From an uncultured Lachnospiraceae bacterium (GTDB lineage: Bacteria > Bacillota > Clostridia > Lachnospirales > Lachnospiraceae): 64,000 nucleotides of DNA. Positions within the stretch are counted from its first letter, which is position 1, and each line of letters starts with the position of its first letter. The notes under the pieces are model-generated. The model was not told the DNA's origin. It did not search any database and worked only from the letters and a program-made list of their open reading frames with translations. The position numbers and the translations under genes were made by a program. The stretch is taken from contig CAMWPB010000010.1 in assembly GCA_947176065.1 (NCBI GenBank), positions 1 through 64,000 of the forward strand, written 5' to 3'. Shown piece by piece: positions 32,876-41,082 of this stretch.

Positions 32876-32951
32876 AGCTCGGCAGCAGAGGCTGCCTCGC
32901 CAAGAAGTGCTAAATCTCGCATGGGAGAATGCCTGAAATGAGGCATTCTCC
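32857..32951 (+). ncRNA. Structured intercistronic RNA element, copy B (feoA-feoB)
   Basis: Arms 32857-32872 and 32904-32922 pair: ATGCGAGA with TCTCGCAT (8 bp), a 3-nt bulge AAA, then AGAACTTC with GAAGTGCT (one mismatch). Inside is GGCAGC-AGAG-GCTGCC (32881-32896). Downstream is GGAGAATGCCT-GAAATG-AGGCATTCTCC (32924-32951). Compared with copy A the stem changes A-U to G-C and G-U to G-C while keeping pairing. It overlaps the feoA stop codon and ends 41 nt before feoB, so it could set the FeoA:FeoB ratio. Confidence 0.7.
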
Positions 32952-32991
32952 GCATGGTTAGCGATTTTTGAGGATAAAGAGGGCAGACGGC

Positions 32992-35001
32992 ATGATATAT
33001 GCATTGGCAGGCAATCAGAACAGTGGAAAAACTACATTGTTTAACCAACTCACAGGCTCCAACCAGCATGTGGGCAATTTTCCCGGCGTGACGGTGGATT
33101 CCAAGATGGGGGAGATCCGCGGCGAAAAGGGAAATGCGGTGGTGGATCTGCCGGGCATTTACTCGATCAGACCTTACACGAATGAGGAGATCGTGACCCG
33201 CAGTTTTATTCTGCAGGAGAAGCCGGACGGCATTATCAACATTGTGGACGCCACTAATATCGAGAGAAATCTTTATCTCACGCTCCAGCTTCTGGAGCTG
33301 CATATTCCCATGGTGGTCGCGCTCAACATGATGGATGAGGTGCGGGGCAATGGCGGTACCATTGATATCGGAAAGATGGAGGAGTCGCTGGGGGTACCCG
33401 TGGTGGCCATCAGCGCGGCGAAAAACGAGGGTATTGAAGACCTGATCAGGGCCATTAGGGAGGTGGCTTCCCGGCGCATTTATCCGAAGGTAACGGATTT
33501 TTGTGAAAAGGGGCCGGTGCACCGCTGTATCCATGCGGTCAGTCATCAGGTGGAGGATCATGCGGAGCGGATCGGCATGTCGCCCCGCTTTGCCGCGACT
33601 AAGATCGTGGAGGGGGATGCGGAGATCATAGACAGGCTGGCGTTGTCAGAAAATGAGCTGGATCTGATGGAGCACAGCATCGTGGAGATGGAGCAGGACA
33701 GCGGAATGGACAGAAACGCTGCGCTGGCCGCCATGCGCTATGATTTTATTGAGAGGATCTGCGGGCAGGCGGTAATCAAGTGCAGGGAGAGCAGGGAGCA
33801 TGTGAGGAGCATGAAAATCGACAGTGTGCTCACCCACAAGTATTTTGCAATTCCTGCGTTTTTGCTGATTATGATGGTGGTATTTTATCTGACCTTCGGG
33901 CTGATCGGCAGTTTTTTGAGCGACCTTCTAAGCCTTGGCATAGACGCGCTGTCCGGCGTGACAGAGCGGGCGCTGACCGATTACGGCATCAACCCGGTGG
34001 TGAAGAGTCTGGTGATCGACGGTATCTTTACGGGCGTGGGAAGTGTGCTGAGTTTTCTGCCCATTATCGTGATTCTGTTTTTCTTTTTATCCATTCTGGA
34101 GGATTCGGGCTATATGGCGCGGATTGCCTTTGTGATGGACAGACCTCTTAGAAAGATCGGTCTTTCGGGAAAAAGTTTTGTATCCATGCTGATCGGTTTT
34201 GGGTGCAGCGTGCCGGCAGTCATGTCCACGAGGACGCTTTCCTCTGACCGGGATAAGAAAATGACGATCATGCTCATTCCCTTTATCAGCTGTTCGGCAA
34301 AGATTCCGATTTATGCGCTGTTTGCGGCGGCGTTTTTTGAAAGAAAAGCGGCATTTGTGATGATGGGACTTTATGTGTTCGGCATTCTGGTGGGGCTTTT
34401 GTGTGCGTTGCTTTTAAAGAACTCGGTGTTTCGTGGAAGCTCCATGCCTTTTATGATGGAACTGCCGAATTACCGTTTTCCCTCCGCCAAAAGCGTATTG
34501 CTTCTGATGTGGGACAAGGCGAAGGATTTCGTGCAGCGCGCCTTTACGATTATCTTTGTGGCAACGCTGGTGATCTGGTTTTTACAGACCTTTGACACCA
34601 GACTCAACGTGGTGACGGATTCCGGGGAGAGTCTGCTGGCCATGATCGGAAAGCTGATCGCGCCGCTCTTTGTCCCGCTTGGATTTGGCGACTGGCGGGC
34701 GGCGACCGCGCTGATCGGCGGCTTTACGGCGAAGGAGGCGGTGGTGAGCACGCTGGGCGTTCTGACCGGTTCCACCATGGCCAATTTAAGCGAGACGCTG
34801 GGGCGGATTTTCACCCCTGTTTCGGCGGTGAGTTTTCTGGTGTTTACCCTGCTCTATACGCCCTGTGTGGCGGCGGTGGCCACGATTAAGCGTGAGCTTG
34901 GCTCCGCCCTGAAAACGCTTGGCGTGGTCTGTATGCAGTGTACCGTGGCGTGGATTATGTCCTGTGTGGTATATCAGATTCTGCGGCTTGCGGGGGTGTG
35001 A
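32992..35001 (+). CDS. feoB: Ferrous iron transporter B
   Basis: FeoB imports Fe(II). The 669-aa protein begins with the G domain: G1 GNQNSGKTTLFNQLTG, G2 near the GNFPGVTVD stretch, G3 DLPG, G4 NMMDE near 112. A helical spacer follows to about 270. The membrane part (about 280-669) has two gate-like repeats: GSVLSFLPIIVILFFFLSIL and GFGCSVPAVMSTRTL with the conserved Cys, then GGFTAKEAVVSTLGVL and the final segment. ATG 32992 lacks a strong site (AGAGGGC) but gives the family start MIYALAGN. It follows feoA and the structured element. Confidence 0.95.
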   Translation: MIYALAGNQNSGKTTLFNQLTGSNQHVGNFPGVTVDSKMGEIRGEKGNAVVDLPGIYSIRPYTNEEIVTRSFILQEKPDGIINIVDATNIERNLYLTLQLLELHIPMVVALNMMDEVRGNGGTIDIGKMEESLGVPVVAISAAKNEGIEDLIRAIREVASRRIYPKVTDFCEKGPVHRCIHAVSHQVEDHAERIGMSPRFAATKIVEGDAEIIDRLALSENELDLMEHSIVEMEQDSGMDRNAALAAMRYDFIERICGQAVIKCRESREHVRSMKIDSVLTHKYFAIPAFLLIMMVVFYLTFGLIGSFLSDLLSLGIDALSGVTERALTDYGINPVVKSLVIDGIFTGVGSVLSFLPIIVILFFFLSILEDSGYMARIAFVMDRPLRKIGLSGKSFVSMLIGFGCSVPAVMSTRTLSSDRDKKMTIMLIPFISCSAKIPIYALFAAAFFERKAAFVMMGLYVFGILVGLLCALLLKNSVFRGSSMPFMMELPNYRFPSAKSVLLLMWDKAKDFVQRAFTIIFVATLVIWFLQTFDTRLNVVTDSGESLLAMIGKLIAPLFVPLGFGDWRAATALIGGFTAKEAVVSTLGVLTGSTMANLSETLGRIFTPVSAVSFLVFTLLYTPCVAAVATIKRELGSALKTLGVVCMQCTVAWIMSCVVYQILRLAGV

Positions 35002-35078
35002 TCGGATGAGCGTGCGGTTGGATCAATACACTTTTATTGTAATATTCGGATAAGTCATACAGAGGAAGGAGCCCGATT

Positions 35079-36275
35079 GTGAACGAATTTATGCAGGAAT
35101 ATCGAACCCTTTTGGCGGACAATTCCGCAAAGGCGGAAAAACAACTTTATAAACGGGCGAAAAAAGGAGGCTTGATAGCGCTGTCAGCTTTAAACGAATA
35201 TTATGAGAAATGCGTAACAGAAGCAAAAACACCTAAAGAAGCGTCCAAAATCCGGCAGAAAGCACTAAAAGCGGCACTGCTTGGTGCCGCACAAAACAGC
35301 CCGTACTGGCTCATATGGGTGGGAGAAATGTACCGTTTTGGTGTGGGAACGGAGAAAAATGAGAAAAAGGCGTTTTCCTATTATGAGAAAGCGGCGGATC
35401 TTGATGACGTGGATGGCATAGTTAAGGTCGGACGTGCCTATCTGAATGGAATGGGCGTTCCGACAGATTATCAGAAATCTTTGTGCTTTTTTGAAAAGGC
35501 AGCAGAACAGGATAATCCGGAAGCGATGATTCTGGCCGCCTATCAGTATGAAAACGGAAAAGGTGTGAATGCCGATTATGAGAAGACGTTGGAATGGCTG
35601 GGGCGGGCGGAGTGTAGCTGCAAGCTGCGGCTGGAAGGGGAATTGTCGGAAAAGGACAGAGAATATTATGAATCGCTGTTACAGGATGTGGATAATAAAA
35701 GAAGACATTGTGAATCCGTTACCTGTGTGGAGTTGATCGGGAAAGAAGACTGCCCGATGGAACGGCGGCAAAAAGCATTTTCGCAGCTTTTGGAGCTTGC
35801 GCATGAAAAGTGCGACTCCCGCGCACAGGTTAGCATGGGAATCCTATATGAAGAAGGTAAATTCGTCGGACAGGATGAGCGGAAGGCATTGGAATATTAT
35901 CTTATGGCGGCCGGAAACGGCTCAACCGGAGCGATGAATAATATCGGCAATTTTTATCTGCATGGAAAAGGCGTTGCAAAAGACTACGACAAAGCATTCG
36001 AATGGTATCAGAAAGCGACCGAACTGTCGGGAAATGCGGCGGCGGAATGCTCTCTTGGGATGTGTTATCAGTACGGGTATGGAACAGAAATTGATTATGA
36101 GAAAGCACGCTGTTTTTATGCGTTGTCCGCAAAACAGGGACTCGGACTTGCATATTACCGGATGGGGCTTCTATATGAACAGGGACTTGGTGTGACGAAG
36201 GATATTCGGATTGCAAAACAGTATTTTGGAGAGGCATTGCATCGGGGATGTCGGGAAGCGGCGTTGAAATTGTGA
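35079..36275 (+). CDS. Sel1-repeat protein
   Basis: The 398-aa protein consists of about seven Sel1/TPR-like repeats, e.g. GEMYRFGVGTEKNEKKAFSY near residue 87, GRAYLNGMGVPTDYQKSLCF near 123 and IGNFYLHGKGVAKDYDKAFE near 290. Each ends in a Y-x-K-A-A-type helix. Such solenoids act as protein-binding scaffolds. There is no signal peptide, so it should be cytoplasmic. GTG 35079 has AGGAAGGAG 7 nt upstream. DNA composition is somewhat more AT-rich than feoB. No partner is evident. Confidence 0.85.
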   Translation: MNEFMQEYRTLLADNSAKAEKQLYKRAKKGGLIALSALNEYYEKCVTEAKTPKEASKIRQKALKAALLGAAQNSPYWLIWVGEMYRFGVGTEKNEKKAFSYYEKAADLDDVDGIVKVGRAYLNGMGVPTDYQKSLCFFEKAAEQDNPEAMILAAYQYENGKGVNADYEKTLEWLGRAECSCKLRLEGELSEKDREYYESLLQDVDNKRRHCESVTCVELIGKEDCPMERRQKAFSQLLELAHEKCDSRAQVSMGILYEEGKFVGQDERKALEYYLMAAGNGSTGAMNNIGNFYLHGKGVAKDYDKAFEWYQKATELSGNAAAECSLGMCYQYGYGTEIDYEKARCFYALSAKQGLGLAYYRMGLLYEQGLGVTKDIRIAKQYFGEALHRGCREAALKL

Positions 36276-36312
36276 TAACCAACAGCAGGCTCTTTTTGCT
36301 TTGATAAAATGC

Positions 36313-36364
36313 TTGCTTTTTAGAGCACAAAGTAGTACGATAGGAACAAAGGAAAACGTTTTCT
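36313..36364 (+). promoter_or_regulatory. Promoter with cre-like palindrome before the GH13 gene
   Basis: TTGCTT (36313) and TACGAT (36336) are 17 nt apart. Just downstream of the expected start lies AGGAAAACGTTTTCTT (centre at 36357/36358), a palindrome close to the CcpA cre consensus and to LacI-family maltose operators. In that position it would repress transcription by blocking the polymerase. Confidence 0.6.
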
Positions 36365-36415
36365 TTCTGCGTGGGGGCGGAAAGTATGGAAAGAGAAGGG
36401 AAAGGAAGGTATCTT

Positions 36416-38176
36416 ATGGATTTCAATGCGGTGTATCACAGGGCAAACGACAACTACTGTTATCCGCTGGATGAGGAGCAGTTAGTCATCAATATCAGGA
36501 CGGGGTACGACGTAAAGTATGTGAACCTGATTCACGGCGATCCCTTTAAGTCAGGTATTCTGGGCGGCGGGGAGAGCTGGGACGGGGAGGCATTGAACAT
36601 CCCCTTTAAAAAGCGGCTGAAGAATCAGCTCTGGTGGACCACTACCATCAGGCCCGAATTTAAGCGTTTAAAATATTATTTTGAGCTGCAGACGGAGGAT
36701 GAACGGTGGTTTTACTTTGAGGACGGTTTCGTGTCCGAGGCGCAGATGGCCCTGGAGGGCAGGAGCAGACAGTGCTTTATTATGCCCTGGATGAATCCGG
36801 CGGACATCCCGGTGACGCCCGCATGGGTGAACGACACGATCTGGTATCAGATTTTCCCGGAGCGGTTCTGCAACGGCGATCCGTCCATCAATCCGGAGGG
36901 GACGCTGCCGTGGCGGGTGAAAGGCTCTGTGACCAATCAGGAGTTTTTCGGAGGCGATCTGCAGGGAATCATCAATAAGCTGGATTATATCAAGGATCTG
37001 GGGGTGTCGGGGCTGTATCTGACACCGGTCAACGAGTCCCCCACATCCCATAAATATGACACTACGGATTACACGAAAATCGATCCGCATTTCGGGTCTG
37101 AAGAGACCATGAAGACGCTGGTCCGGGAGGCGCACGGCAGGAATATGCGGGTGATGCTCGACGGCGTGTTCAACCATTCCGGACAGAATTTTGCGCCATG
37201 GCTCGACGTGAAGGAGAAAGGGCCGCAGTCGCAGTACTTCGACTGGTTTATGGTGAACGAGTGGCCTTTTGCGGATGAGGGCAGCAATGCATGGGCGAAG
37301 CGGTACTATACTTTCGGCTTCTTTGACAGTATGCCGAAATTAAACACCAATAACCCCGAGGTGCGGGATTATCTGATCAGTGTATGCGAAAACTGGGTAA
37401 GAAATTATGATGTAGACGGTATCAGGCTGGATGTGGCCAACGAGGTTTCCCATACGTTCTGTAAGGAATTGAGAAGTCGTCTGAAAGCCATTAAGCCGGA
37501 TCTTTATATACTGGGGGAGATCTGGCACGATGCGCTGCCGTGGCTTCGGGGCGATGAGTTTGACTCCGTGATGAATTATCCGCTGGGGGAGAGCATTAAG
37601 GATTTCTGGATCGACAAGAGCCTGACCAACGAGGACTTTGAGTATACGATCAACCGCTGTTATACGCGCTATATGCAGCAGACAAATGACGTACTCTTTA
37701 ATCTGCTGGATTCCCATGATACGAAGCGGCTTCGAAGTGATGTAAAGAATCTGGACGAGTATTTCCAGCAGCTTGCGGTACTCTTTGCGATGCCGGGCTC
37801 GCCCTGCATTTACTATGGCACGGAGATCGCGATGGAGGGCGGGCACGACCCGGACTGCCGCCGCTGTATGCCGTGGGAGGAGATTGACGGAGGCGTCTAC
37901 AGCGAGCGGATGGATATTATCAAAAGTCTCCTGCATCTGCGGCAGGAGGAGCCGCTGCTTCGGAACCGGGATTTCCATTTCCCGAATAAGATCAACCGCC
38001 CCAGAGTGATCGAGTTCAATAAAATGGGCTGGGTGGACAACTATGTGGAGGTGATCATCAACTGCGAGGAGGAAGACATCGAGATTCCCAGAGAGGGAGA
38101 GATTCTTTTTTCCAGGCATTATATTGACAACACACTGCTCCGCAATGGTATACTGATCAGAAGATACAAAAGTTGA
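36416..38176 (+). CDS. GH13 alpha-glucan hydrolase (neopullulanase/cyclomaltodextrinase type)
   Basis: The 586-aa enzyme should cleave alpha-glucosidic bonds in starch-derived oligosaccharides. Residues about 1-125 form the N-terminal beta domain of the neopullulanase subfamily. Then comes the (beta/alpha)8 core with DGVFNHSG (region I), GIRLDVANEVSH (nucleophile Asp, region II), LGEIWHDALPW (acid Glu, region III) and LLDSHDTKRL (third Asp, region IV). No signal peptide is seen, so it acts in the cytoplasm on imported dextrins. ATG 36416 follows AAAGGAAGG. A cre-like operator upstream suggests catabolite control. Confidence 0.9.
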   Translation: MDFNAVYHRANDNYCYPLDEEQLVINIRTGYDVKYVNLIHGDPFKSGILGGGESWDGEALNIPFKKRLKNQLWWTTTIRPEFKRLKYYFELQTEDERWFYFEDGFVSEAQMALEGRSRQCFIMPWMNPADIPVTPAWVNDTIWYQIFPERFCNGDPSINPEGTLPWRVKGSVTNQEFFGGDLQGIINKLDYIKDLGVSGLYLTPVNESPTSHKYDTTDYTKIDPHFGSEETMKTLVREAHGRNMRVMLDGVFNHSGQNFAPWLDVKEKGPQSQYFDWFMVNEWPFADEGSNAWAKRYYTFGFFDSMPKLNTNNPEVRDYLISVCENWVRNYDVDGIRLDVANEVSHTFCKELRSRLKAIKPDLYILGEIWHDALPWLRGDEFDSVMNYPLGESIKDFWIDKSLTNEDFEYTINRCYTRYMQQTNDVLFNLLDSHDTKRLRSDVKNLDEYFQQLAVLFAMPGSPCIYYGTEIAMEGGHDPDCRRCMPWEEIDGGVYSERMDIIKSLLHLRQEEPLLRNRDFHFPNKINRPRVIEFNKMGWVDNYVEVIINCEEEDIEIPREGEILFSRHYIDNTLLRNGILIRRYKS

Positions 38177-38191
38177 CGGGAAACGGAGAGA

Positions 38192-39253
38192 ATGAGGATG
38201 AACCAGTTTAATTTACCCGGCTGTCTGATCATTGAGGCGGGAGCCTGCGAGCGGCTGAATGAAATTTTGGCGGACTGTATTCCGGGGATAGAGGGGAAGC
38301 GGACGGTCATTGCGACGGAGGAGTCGCTGATTCCCATTATGAAGCCTTATCTGGAGGAAATGAAGCGGGATCTGCCAAAGAGCGAGCTTTATCTCATAGA
38401 AGAGAACAGTTTTGAGGAGGCCATGGAGCTGGCGAAGCACATCTGTATGGAGGATGTGGAGGTCATCATCGGCGTGGGCGGCGGCAAGGTGCTGGATGTG
38501 GCGAAATACGCGGGCTTTGTAGGGAAAATCCGCTATATCTGTGTTCCCACAACCCTGAGCAACGACAGCCTTTCTTCGCCTGTGGCGGTGCTGGGAACCG
38601 AGGGCGATGCGAGAAAGACTTTGAAATGTGCGATCCCGGCAGGGATTGTGGTGGATGTGGATGTGATTATGGGAGCGCCCGCTTCCCATCTGCAGTCCGG
38701 CATTGGCGATACCATCAGCAAATATACGGCGCTCTATGACTGGAAGCTGGATGCGTCGCATAAAGGCGGGCGGGTGGACGATTTTTCCTATCTGTTGTCG
38801 GATATGGCCTTTTCTTCCCTGTGTTATAACGAGGAGAAGTCGTTAAAAAGCAAAGAATTTATCAAGATACTGACACAGGCACTGGTGCTGGGCGGGCTGG
38901 CCATGGAGATTGCGGGAAATTCCAGACCGTGCAGCGGCTCGGAACATCTTTTCTGTCATTCTCTGGAAGAACATCATAAGGAGATACAGATTTCCCACGG
39001 TATGGCCGTTGCGCTGGGGAGCCTCGTAAGCTGCCGCCTGCAGGGGCGGGACGTGAAGCGTCTGGAAACGGTTCTGCAGGCCTACGGCATGGACATGGAT
39101 CCTATGAACTGGGGGATCACGAAGGAAATCTTTACGGATGCGTGGCTCCGGGCGGCGGACACCAGAAAGGACAGGTATACAGTGCTCAATGAAGCGGCGC
39201 TTTCCGAGGCGCTTTTGGGGCAGATCTATGACGGGCTTTGGGCAGGAAAATAA
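38192..39253 (+). CDS. Glycerol-1-phosphate dehydrogenase-like iron/zinc alcohol dehydrogenase
   Basis: The 353-aa protein belongs to the iron-containing alcohol dehydrogenase superfamily, nearest in character to the glycerol-1-phosphate dehydrogenase/AraM branch. VIIGVGGGKVLDVAKY near residue 90 is the NAD pyrophosphate loop and CVPTTLSNDSLSSP near 117 is the family signature. Probable metal ligands are Asp in SGIGDTISK near 170, His in SGSEHLFCHSLEE near 250 and His in QISHGMAV near 267. It may reduce dihydroxyacetone phosphate or a similar ketose phosphate. It lies 15 nt after the GH13 gene, probably in one operon. Confidence 0.8.
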   Translation: MRMNQFNLPGCLIIEAGACERLNEILADCIPGIEGKRTVIATEESLIPIMKPYLEEMKRDLPKSELYLIEENSFEEAMELAKHICMEDVEVIIGVGGGKVLDVAKYAGFVGKIRYICVPTTLSNDSLSSPVAVLGTEGDARKTLKCAIPAGIVVDVDVIMGAPASHLQSGIGDTISKYTALYDWKLDASHKGGRVDDFSYLLSDMAFSSLCYNEEKSLKSKEFIKILTQALVLGGLAMEIAGNSRPCSGSEHLFCHSLEEHHKEIQISHGMAVALGSLVSCRLQGRDVKRLETVLQAYGMDMDPMNWGITKEIFTDAWLRAADTRKDRYTVLNEAALSEALLGQIYDGLWAGK

Positions 39254-39389
39254 AAACCTCTGTACAAATCCTTCAAAATGAAATAAAATCTATTTAAGAA
39301 GGGGAGTGGCTGCCTGCGAAGGCGGGCGGACGGGAATTCATGCCGGCAGACTTGGAATCAGGCGGTCATACGGAAGAGGAGGTGTGAAT

Positions 39390-39626
39390 ATGAAGACGTA
39401 CATGCTGGATTTAAACTCCATTGAAAGAGTGAAGGGATTTGTAAGCGCGATTGAGAAATTCGACGGTTACTTCGACATAGCCACCGGAAGATATGTGGTT
39501 GACGCGAAGTCGATCATGGGTATCTTTTCCATGGATCTGTCCAGAAAAATTGAATTTCGGATTTTGGAGACAAGTGCGCAGATCTCGGAGGTGGAGGCGG
39601 CAATCGCACCCTATTTGGCCATATAA
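39390..39626 (+). CDS. HPr-like protein without the active-site histidine
   Basis: The 78-aa protein has the length and fold pattern of HPr phosphocarriers. The region of Ser-46 is conserved (RYVVDAKSIMGIFSMDLS), but the N-terminal segment that normally carries His-15 (as in GLHARPA) reads NSIERVKGFVSAIEKFDG, with no His. It therefore cannot take phosphate from enzyme I, but could still be a target of HPr kinase, comparable to but distinct from Crh. AAGAGGAGGTG precedes ATG 39390. Placement after a cre-controlled glucan gene makes a role in carbon regulation plausible but unproven. Confidence 0.75.
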   Translation: MKTYMLDLNSIERVKGFVSAIEKFDGYFDIATGRYVVDAKSIMGIFSMDLSRKIEFRILETSAQISEVEAAIAPYLAI

Positions 39627-39627
39627 G

Positions 39628-39674
39628 AAAATGGCGACAGTGTAAACCATTTAAGGAGAATGTAGGGCATTCTC
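39628..39674 (+). repeat. Hairpins after the HPr-like gene, possible degenerate copy of the intercistronic element
   Basis: AAATGG pairs with CCATTT (39630-39652), and GAGAATG pairs with CATTCTC (39656-39674). The second hairpin has the same stem sequence as the 3' hairpins of copies A and B. The long bulged stem is missing. Confidence 0.35.
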
Positions 39675-39747
39675 TAAATCGGGCGTACGGGCGCCCGGTT
39701 TCCTGCATAACGGAAGGTAACAGGGAGAAACTGTTACGGAAAATGAA

Positions 39748-39791
39748 ACGGCTGCCGGTGTGTGACACATTGGCAGCCGTCTGCGTCTTTT
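39748..39791 (+). terminator. Terminator-like hairpin before sbcD
   Basis: ACGGCTGCC and GGCAGCCGT form a 9-bp stem with a 15-nt loop, followed by CTGCGTCTTTT. It may end the GH13-HPr-like unit. Between the two hairpin groups, 39675-39747 also has a small CGGGCG/CGCCCG stem. Confidence 0.6.
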
Positions 39792-39828
39792 AAGGGCAGA
39801 CCCGCGCGGCGGGCAGAGGGAGAAGAAC

Positions 39829-41082
39829 ATGAGATTTTTACATTTGGCGGATCTGCATCTGGGAAAGTCCCTGTACGGCGTTTCCCTGATTGATAACGGC
39901 GACCAGATTTTCTGGGCGGAGCGGTTCCTTAGGAAGGTGTCGGAGCTTAAGCCTGACGCGGTTGTGATTGCCGGGGATGTGTATGACAGGAGCGCGCCGT
40001 CCAGCGATGCGGTTATGCTGTTAAACCATATACTGACAGAGCTTGAGCAGATGGGTATTCCGGTTATGCTGATTGCGGGAAACCATGATTCCGGGCAAAG
40101 GCTGTCGTTTGCGGGGGACATTCTGGCAAAACAGCGGATCTATATAGCGGGCGTTGCAGAAACAGAGGTTTTGCATGTGACAATTCCGGAGAAGGACGGT
40201 ACCGGGGAAGTGACGTTCTGGCTGATGCCGTATCTGTTTCCGGCATTGGCGGCACAGAAGCTGGAGGACGACTCTGTCGGGGATTATGAGACGGCGATGA
40301 GAAAGCTGCTGGAGCGGCAGGAGATTGATTTTTCAAAAAGAAACGTGCTGGTAGCCCATCAGAACGTGGGCGCAAACGGCAGGGAGGTGCAGCGGGGCGG
40401 CTCGGAATCCATGGCAGGCGGCGTGGGACAGATGGATTACCGGGTGTTTGACAGGTTTGACTATGTGGCGCTGGGGCATATCCATGCATCCTGCTATGTG
40501 GGGCGGAGAGAGGTGCGCTATGCAGGCTCTCCGCTGTGTTATCATTTTGACGAGACGAAACAGCCGGCCAAGGGCCTTTTGCTTGTGGAGCTTGGAGAAA
40601 AGGAAAGCGGGGCGGAGATTACACCGGTTCCGATTGCTCCCTTACATCCGATGCGGGAAATCCGGGGAACCTGCGAAGAGATTCTGGAAGAGGCGGAAAA
40701 GGGAAAAGAGGAAAAGGAATACCTGAAGATTGTGGTGACGGATCAGAGGGTTACGCCGGAGCTGTCAGAAACGCTGCGGGAGCTGTTCGGAAAACGCGGC
40801 AGTCTGATTATGGAGCTGGTCTCTGCGTTCCGGGAGTTTGGCACGGTGTCCGCACTGCCGGGGAAGCATAACGAGGCAAAGTCGATAGAAGAATATTTTG
40901 AGGAGCTGTACCGGGAGAGAAAGGCGCAGGCGGAGCCGGACGAGAAGGACCGGGAGCTGCTTCGCTTTGCGGCCGGTCAGGTCCGTGGCAGACAGCCCGC
41001 GGAGAATCGGGCGGAAATGCTGGAGGCAGACGCGGAAAAATTATTGGCATATATTCTGGAACAGGAGGCGGCGAGAGGATGA
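39829..41082 (+). CDS. sbcD: Exonuclease SbcD (Mre11-type)
   Basis: SbcD is the nuclease subunit of SbcCD, which cuts hairpins and DNA-end blocks. The 417-aa protein shows the metallophosphatase motifs MRFLHLADLHLGKSL, VVIAGDVYDRS near 44, MLIAGNHDSG near 81 and VALGHIHA near 218, which supply the manganese ligands. The C-terminal capping region is charged and ends DAEKLLAYILEQEAARG. AGAGGGAGAAG precedes the ATG. It overlaps sbcC by 4 nt (ATGA). Confidence 0.93.
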   Translation: MRFLHLADLHLGKSLYGVSLIDNGDQIFWAERFLRKVSELKPDAVVIAGDVYDRSAPSSDAVMLLNHILTELEQMGIPVMLIAGNHDSGQRLSFAGDILAKQRIYIAGVAETEVLHVTIPEKDGTGEVTFWLMPYLFPALAAQKLEDDSVGDYETAMRKLLERQEIDFSKRNVLVAHQNVGANGREVQRGGSESMAGGVGQMDYRVFDRFDYVALGHIHASCYVGRREVRYAGSPLCYHFDETKQPAKGLLLVELGEKESGAEITPVPIAPLHPMREIRGTCEEILEEAEKGKEEKEYLKIVVTDQRVTPELSETLRELFGKRGSLIMELVSAFREFGTVSALPGKHNEAKSIEEYFEELYRERKAQAEPDEKDRELLRFAAGQVRGRQPAENRAEMLEADAEKLLAYILEQEAARG

